The notes below the pieces were generated by a model. The model had not been told where the DNA came from. It saw only the letters and a list, made by a program, of their open reading frames with translations, and searched no databases. Positions 7,517 to 11,059 of a stretch of 11,059 nucleotides of DNA are shown here, piece by piece; the stretch's first letter is position 1; every line of letters starts with the position of its first letter. This DNA comes from an uncultured Flavobacteriia bacterium. GTDB taxonomy: Bacteria > Bacteroidota > Bacteroidia > Flavobacteriales_D > Crocinitomicaceae. The stretch covers positions 1-11,059 of the forward strand of contig CAIYXD010000065.1 in the NCBI GenBank assembly GCA_903930085.1. The letters are read 5' to 3'. The position numbers and the translations under genes were made by a program.

Positions 7517-8587
7517 TTACTTATGGAATCTAGAGAGGTATTTTAATGATTCTATTATTTCTTCTAAAGTTACCTCACAGTTGAATTCACACGTCCCAAT
7601 TTCAGTAACGAGGGAGCACAATATCTTAGAATCCCTATTTTTTTTATCGTTTCGTGTCAATTCCGCAATCTCCTGAAAATAATTATCCTCCAGTTTTGGA
7701 ACTGAAAATTTCTCAAGAAGCGTCAATTCAATATCAAAATAATCTTCCTTGGACAATTTACCCTGCTGCATTGCAATATAGGACTCTGCAATCATTCCCA
7801 AAGCTACTGCATGTCCATGCGAAATTGCTTCAATTTCCAGAAAAAACCCTTCTAGTGCATGCCCAATCGTATGACCAAAATTCAATATTTTTCTCAATCC
7901 TATTTCTAATGGATCCGCTTCTACAATATCGAATTTTATGTGAACGGAATCCGCAATAAGTTCCAGATTTTTCAAATCAAGACCCGAACTAATATGTTTT
8001 AGATTGTTGTATTTGTTTCTATCGCTTATTAAAGTATGCTTGAGCATTTCAGCGTATCCATTCATCCATTCCTCCGCTGGAAGAGTTGCTAAAAATAGTG
8101 GGTCGATAAAAATAAATTTAGGATGCGAAAAAACGCCTAATTGATTTTTGTAAGAACCTAAATCCACGCCATTTTTCCCACCGATAGAAGCATCTACCAT
8201 TCCAACTAAACTTGTCGGAATGTGAATGAAATCAACCCCTCTTTTAAATAAAGAAGCAATAAATCCGCCCATATCCGTAACAACACCGCCACCGAGATTT
8301 ATAATCAAATCGTTTCTGCCAATCTGATATTCCGTAAGTGCCTCCCAAACTTGAAAGCAAACTTCCATTACTTTATTTTCTTCTCCAGCAGGCAAAAGCA
8401 TAACTTCAGCTTCCTTCAGTGTATCAAATGATGTCAAAAGAAATTCCAAACAATTATCGTGTGTGTTTTCATCCACAATAATTATTTTTTTTGCTCCCGA
8501 ATAGTGATTGTTTAACAGATCTTGAAAAGACGAATCTAATATAGATCCTAGTTCGATTGTATAATTTTGGGAAGAAAGTAATTTCAT
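7517..8587 (-). CDS. aroB: 3-dehydroquinate synthase
   Basis: Second step of the shikimate pathway: converts DAHP to 3-dehydroquinate using NAD+ and a divalent metal; cytoplasmic. I chose the ATG at 8587 (356 residues) because the protein from MKLLSSQNYTIELG fits the usual family start. The longer frame to 8656 adds 23 hydrophobic, non-conserved residues and runs through a good promoter box. Motifs in the 356-residue numbering: the NAD-binding loop GGGVVTDMGGF (99-109), IPTSLVGMVDASIGGKNG (123-140), NGYAEMLKH with metal ligand Glu180, FGHTIGHALE with metal ligand His239 and catalytic His243, and SHGHAVALGM with metal ligand His257. The residue after His257-Gly is His rather than the more frequent Glu. 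All catalytic elements are present. Divergent from the proline dehydrogenase gene; convergent with the phosphate transporter gene. Confidence 0.96.
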   Translation of the reverse strand: MKLLSSQNYTIELGSILDSSFQDLLNNHYSGAKKIIIVDENTHDNCLEFLLTSFDTLKEAEVMLLPAGEENKVMEVCFQVWEALTEYQIGRNDLIINLGGGVVTDMGGFIASLFKRGVDFIHIPTSLVGMVDASIGGKNGVDLGSYKNQLGVFSHPKFIFIDPLFLATLPAEEWMNGYAEMLKHTLISDRNKYNNLKHISSGLDLKNLELIADSVHIKFDIVEADPLEIGLRKILNFGHTIGHALEGFFLEIEAISHGHAVALGMIAESYIAMQQGKLSKEDYFDIELTLLEKFSVPKLEDNYFQEIAELTRNDKKNRDSKILCSLVTEIGTCEFNCEVTLEEIIESLKYLSRFHK

Positions 8588-8601
8588 CAAAAATAAATTT
8601 G

Positions 8602-8613
8602 TTTTGTACAAAA
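8602..8613. repeat. 12-bp perfect palindrome TTTTGTACAAAA
   Basis: The palindrome sits in the aroB promoter. Its core TTGTACAA recurs at 8663-8670 in the proline dehydrogenase promoter, 59 bp away centre to centre. It may simply follow from the -7 box sequence (TTTTTGTACA) or may be an operator; the sequence alone cannot decide. Confidence 0.5.
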
Positions 8614-8616
8614 ATA
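8605..8616 (-). promoter_or_regulatory. Predicted -7 promoter box for aroB
   Basis: Read on the minus strand, TATTTTTGTACA fits the Bacteroidota -7 consensus TAnnTTTG (8616 to 8609). It would start transcription near 8602-8604, about 15 nt before the ATG at 8587, which supports that start over the one at 8656. The -33 TTTG element is not clear. The box overlaps the perfect palindrome TTTTGTACAAAA (8602-8613). Confidence 0.6.
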
Positions 8617-8657
8617 AATAAAGCTTTGCATAAATAAGAATATAAAAGAAAAGCAAT

Positions 8658-8669
8658 TATTTTTGTACA
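8658..8669 (+). promoter_or_regulatory. Predicted -7 promoter box for proline dehydrogenase, abutting the start codon
   Basis: TATTTTTGTACA, identical to the aroB box on the opposite strand, ends directly at the ATG (8670). The TAnnTTTG part is 8658-8665, so transcription is predicted to begin at about the ATG itself, giving a leaderless or nearly leaderless mRNA. No TTTG lies at the usual -33 spacing; the nearest (8625-8628) is too far upstream. Confidence 0.55.
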
Positions 8670-9842
8670 ATGATATCATTTGACAATACAGAAATAGCAT
8701 TCACAGGCAAAACAGATGCAGATTTAAAAAGGGCTTTTTGGCTGTTTAAAATTGTTGGTAATCCTACGCTAGTGAAATTTGGAAAATGGTCAACAAATTA
8801 TGCACTTAAACTGCAATTGCCAATCAACGACATTATAAAAAAAACGATTTTTCGTCAGTTTTGCGGTGGTGAGACAATTCATGAATGTGAAAAAACAATC
8901 CACCAACTTGGTAAATATGGAATTGGAACAATCTTAGATTATTCTATCGAAGGAAAAACGAGTGAAGAAGACTTTAACGCTACTGTTGAGGAGATAATTG
9001 CCACAATTCACGCAGCAAAAAACAACATGCATATTCCTTTCGCAGTTTTCAAAGTCTCAGGGATTTCACGGTTTTCCATTCTAGAAAAAGCAAATGATCC
9101 TGCCTCTAATCTGTCGGAATTGGAGAAAATAGAATTGAGTCTTGCCATTTCAAGAATTGATAAAATTTGTCTTGCCGGTTTTGAAAATAACATTCCTGTT
9201 TTTATCGATGCAGAAGAAACGTGGATTCAAGATACAATTGATCGTATTACGAAAGATATGATGCGCAAATACAACAAAAATCGCGCAATCGTATACAATA
9301 CAATACAAATGTATCGCCACGATAGAATCGCTTTTTTGAAAAAAGAAATAGAAGATGCGAAAATGGAATCTTTTTATTACGGAGTAAAGTTGGTTCGAGG
9401 AGCTTACATGGAAAAAGAACGCGAACGTGCACAACTTAAAAACTATGCCTCTCCTATTCAACCAAATAAAACTGCTTGCGACAAAGACTTTAACGAAGCG
9501 TTGGAAATAATTATTTCAGAAATAGAACATACAGCTCTTTGCGCAGGGTCTCACAATGAAAAAAGTGCTCTAGCGCTTGTAGATTTGATTGAAAAGTTTG
9601 CTGTTCCCAAAAATGACAAACGTGTTTATTTTGCCCAATTGCTTGGAATGAGCGACCATATATCGTATAATCTTTCGAATGAAGGATTCAATGTTGCAAA
9701 ATATGTTCCGTATGGCCCAGTTAAAGAGGTTATCCCATATTTATTGCGACGAGCGAACGAAAATACTTCTGTCGCTGGGCAAACCAGCCGTGAACTCGGA
9801 TTGATAATCAAGGAAAAAGAACGAAGGTCTTCTAGAAAATAA
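8670..9842 (+). CDS. Proline dehydrogenase (FAD-dependent, monofunctional)
   Basis: Oxidises L-proline to delta-1-pyrroline-5-carboxylate, passing electrons through FAD to the respiratory chain; the first step of proline catabolism. At 390 residues it is a monofunctional PRODH rather than a bifunctional PutA with an aldehyde dehydrogenase domain. The start MISFDNTEIAF matches the usual N-terminus of Bacteroidota homologues (FDNT.IAF), so no downstream start is favoured. The PRODH barrel is recognisable: KLVRGAY (240-246) corresponds to the VRLVKGAYW strand of PutA, and CAGSHNEKSAL is a further conserved strand. YGPVKEVIPYLLRRANEN (348-365) carries the substrate-binding Arg360-Arg361 pair and Glu364. 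The gene diverges from aroB and meets the T9SS adhesin gene tail to tail. The matching P5C dehydrogenase is not in the window. A symbol such as putA or prodh would depend on convention. Confidence 0.96.
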   Translation: MISFDNTEIAFTGKTDADLKRAFWLFKIVGNPTLVKFGKWSTNYALKLQLPINDIIKKTIFRQFCGGETIHECEKTIHQLGKYGIGTILDYSIEGKTSEEDFNATVEEIIATIHAAKNNMHIPFAVFKVSGISRFSILEKANDPASNLSELEKIELSLAISRIDKICLAGFENNIPVFIDAEETWIQDTIDRITKDMMRKYNKNRAIVYNTIQMYRHDRIAFLKKEIEDAKMESFYYGVKLVRGAYMEKERERAQLKNYASPIQPNKTACDKDFNEALEIIISEIEHTALCAGSHNEKSALALVDLIEKFAVPKNDKRVYFAQLLGMSDHISYNLSNEGFNVAKYVPYGPVKEVIPYLLRRANENTSVAGQTSRELGLIIKEKERRSSRK

Positions 9843-9851
9843 TTTTTCTAG
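9832..9851. terminator. Small inverted repeat at the convergent gene ends
   Basis: CTAGAAAA (9832-9839) pairs with TTTTCTAG (9844-9851) around the loop TAAT. It spans the proline dehydrogenase stop codon (9840-9842) and lies in the 25-bp gap before the convergent gene. The A/T arms would give a U-rich 3' side on both strands, as in a bidirectional terminator, but the stem has only two G-C pairs. Tentative. Confidence 0.3.
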
Positions 9852-9867
9852 TTCTACTCGCGCTTTC

Positions 9868-11059
9868 TTATCTGAATAAATTAACGTGTCCTGATAAAAA
9901 GTGTTTTTTATCATTCTCTTTTGCTTTGAATTCTATTTTCCAGGTATATACACCATCTTGCACATATTTGCCATTATACGTCCCATCCCATCCTATTGCA
10001 GCATTATTTGTTTCAAATAGTATTTCTCCCCATCTGTTAAAAATTAACATATTGAAATTATAAGGGTCAAATCCAGAGGTAAATACGGGCTGAAAAGAAT
10101 TATTTTTTAAATCACCATCTGGTGTAAATGTATTCGGAATGAAATAAAGAAGTGGTTCTGCCATTGTAATGTATGAATATGCTGTATCAATACAGCCCAA
10201 TGACGAAGTTGCAATTAACATTATCGTATAATTTGATTCGGTGAAAAAATATTCATGATATGGATTTTCTTCGGTATTAAGAGCGGAATTATCACCAAAA
10301 TTCCAAATGTAATCAACTGCTCCAGTGGAAGTATTAATAAAATTTATATCTAAATCATCTTGTGTCAAAATTGTATTATCCGTGAAAAAATCTGCCACCG
10401 GTGAGACTTCTACACAAACTAAATTACTTTCCATAAAGCTACTTAAACAGCCATCCGATCCTGATGAACTCAAAGTAACATCAAAACAACCGTCCGTTGT
10501 AAATACATTCGTAATGGTTGAAATTCCTGTTAGTATTGTTCCATCGCTAATTGTCCAAATACAATTTATTGAATTTGGAGTTGTATTAGTGAAATTAACA
10601 GTCAAAGGTGCACATCCATATAGAATATCTGCAGAAAATGTTGGAGTAATGGGCTGGTTCACCATAACCGTTTGTGTTACTGGCAGAGCACATTGTCCGG
10701 CAGATGGCGTAAATGTATACGTTGTTGTTGCTGTATTGTTGATTGCAGGGAGCCAATTTCCAGGAATACCATTTATAGAAGTCGATGGCAAGGTAAATGT
10801 TCCTCCAGAACAAATTGCTGCAACTTGCGCAAATGTTGGTGTAATGGGCTGATTCACTGTAACGGTTTGTGTTACTGGCAAAGCACATTGTCCGGCAGAT
10901 GGCGTAAATGTATAGGTTGTTGTTGCTGTATTATTGATTGCAGGAAGCCAAGTTCCGGGAACACCATTTATAGAAGTCGATGGCAGGGTAAATGTTCCTC
11001 CAGAACAAATTGCTGCAACTTGCGCAAATGTTGGTGTAATGGGCTGGTTCACCGTAACA
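9868..11059 (-). CDS. C-terminal part of a T9SS-exported, PKD- and repeat-containing adhesin-like protein (gliding-motility CHU_C / type B sorting domain), 5' partial
   Basis: The frame runs off the right edge: the GTG at 11052 is the Val of a repeated VTVNQPITPTF segment, not a start. From the N-terminal side: two visible copies of a 65-residue repeat (CSGGTFTLPSTSING, WLPAINNTATTTYTFTPSAGQC) with two Cys each; a PKD-like domain (about 10410-10655; CAPLTVNFTNTTPNS, IWTISDG); a clearer PKD domain (about 10165-10410; YIWNFGDNSA, EENPYHEYF, GCIDTAYSYITM); and a CHU_C domain (9871 to about 10150) with FIPNTFTPDGD, MLIFNRWGE, GWDGTYNGK, DGVYTWKIEF and terminal GHVNLFR. In Bacteroidota the CHU_C domain is the type B signal that directs export by the type IX secretion system and attachment or release at the cell surface. 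Role inferred: large surface or secreted adhesin. It ends 25 bp from the convergent proline dehydrogenase gene. Confidence 0.93.
   Translation of the reverse strand, partial: VTVNQPITPTFAQVAAICSGGTFTLPSTSINGVPGTWLPAINNTATTTYTFTPSAGQCALPVTQTVTVNQPITPTFAQVAAICSGGTFTLPSTSINGIPGNWLPAINNTATTTYTFTPSAGQCALPVTQTVMVNQPITPTFSADILYGCAPLTVNFTNTTPNSINCIWTISDGTILTGISTITNVFTTDGCFDVTLSSSGSDGCLSSFMESNLVCVEVSPVADFFTDNTILTQDDLDINFINTSTGAVDYIWNFGDNSALNTEENPYHEYFFTESNYTIMLIATSSLGCIDTAYSYITMAEPLLYFIPNTFTPDGDLKNNSFQPVFTSGFDPYNFNMLIFNRWGEILFETNNAAIGWDGTYNGKYVQDGVYTWKIEFKAKENDKKHFLSGHVNLFR
10651..11059 (-). repeat. 195-bp tandem repeat within the adhesin gene (two full copies plus the start of a third)
   Basis: The same sequence recurs at exactly 195-bp spacing: gggctg at 10651, 10846 and 11041. 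The two complete units (10651-10845 and 10846-11040) differ at about 12 positions by eye, roughly 94% identical. The 3'-most ~60 bp of each (plus-strand order) are identical. The period is a multiple of three (65 codons), so gain or loss of units keeps the frame. The array continues beyond the window. Confidence 0.95.

Noticed and set aside
8588..8595. Second TATTTTTG box on the minus strand directly before the aroB ATG
   Set aside because: As a promoter it would start transcription inside the coding sequence; the box at 8605-8616 is better placed.
2..9842. Functional link between ppsA and aroB through PEP-derived DAHP
   Set aside because: aroB is on the opposite strand with its own promoter and convergent to the neighbouring gene, so the adjacency is probably incidental.
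10325..10852. 175-codon plus-strand reading frame opposite the adhesin gene
   Set aside because: It is antisense to clear PKD and repeat-coding sequence, is low in recognisable motifs and repeats only because the real gene does.
10651..11059. CRISPR-like or non-coding repeat array
   Set aside because: The 195-bp units are contiguous, in frame and code for a Cys-containing extracellular repeat; there are no unique spacers.

Overview
The window is AT-rich, protein-coding DNA from a member of the Bacteroidota, most likely a Flavobacteriia-like or related gliding lineage. Three things point there. The last gene ends in a CHU_C / type B sorting domain of the type IX secretion system (T9SS). Two putative promoters match the Bacteroidota TAnnTTTG -7 box, and starts lack clear Shine-Dalgarno sequences. 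The genes are packed tightly and carry typical Bacteroidota homologues. No RNA gene, CRISPR array, transposase or integrase was seen, and there is no gene-free stretch over 300 bases.

Layout. Positions 2-5736 hold four same-strand genes with short gaps (27, 54 and 11 bp), probably one transcription unit. They are a 5'-truncated two-domain glycosyltransferase (GT-B domain plus an (alpha/alpha)6-like domain), a DUF2267 protein, a full-length phosphoenolpyruvate synthase (ppsA), and a short-chain dehydrogenase (SDR). A hairpin just after the SDR stop may end the unit. After a 166-bp gap comes a Na+/phosphate cotransporter-type protein with a PhoU-like tail (5903-7507). It faces, tail to tail, the 3-dehydroquinate synthase aroB on the minus strand (7517-8587). 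aroB and a monofunctional proline dehydrogenase (8670-9842) diverge from an 82-bp intergenic region carrying the same 12-mer, TATTTTTGTACA, once on each strand and pointing outward. Finally, the 3' end of a large T9SS-exported adhesin-like gene lies on the minus strand (9868 to the window end), with a 195-bp tandem repeat running off the edge.

How the genes may work together. The first four genes, perhaps with the phosphate transporter, look like an accessory metabolic or stress module: sugar transfer to a glycan, PEP regeneration from pyruvate (releasing AMP and phosphate), an NAD(P)-dependent dehydrogenase, and a conserved protein of unknown function. This grouping is inference from gene order. 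aroB (shikimate pathway), proline dehydrogenase (proline catabolism) and the adhesin are ordinary genes with no evident functional link to that module. I see no clear sign of an undescribed system. The points most worth a second look are the mirror-image divergent promoters with a probably leaderless proline dehydrogenase mRNA, the A10 tract in the DUF2267 gene where any single-base slip truncates the protein, the GT/ppsA/DUF2267/SDR grouping, and the near-identical adhesin repeats.
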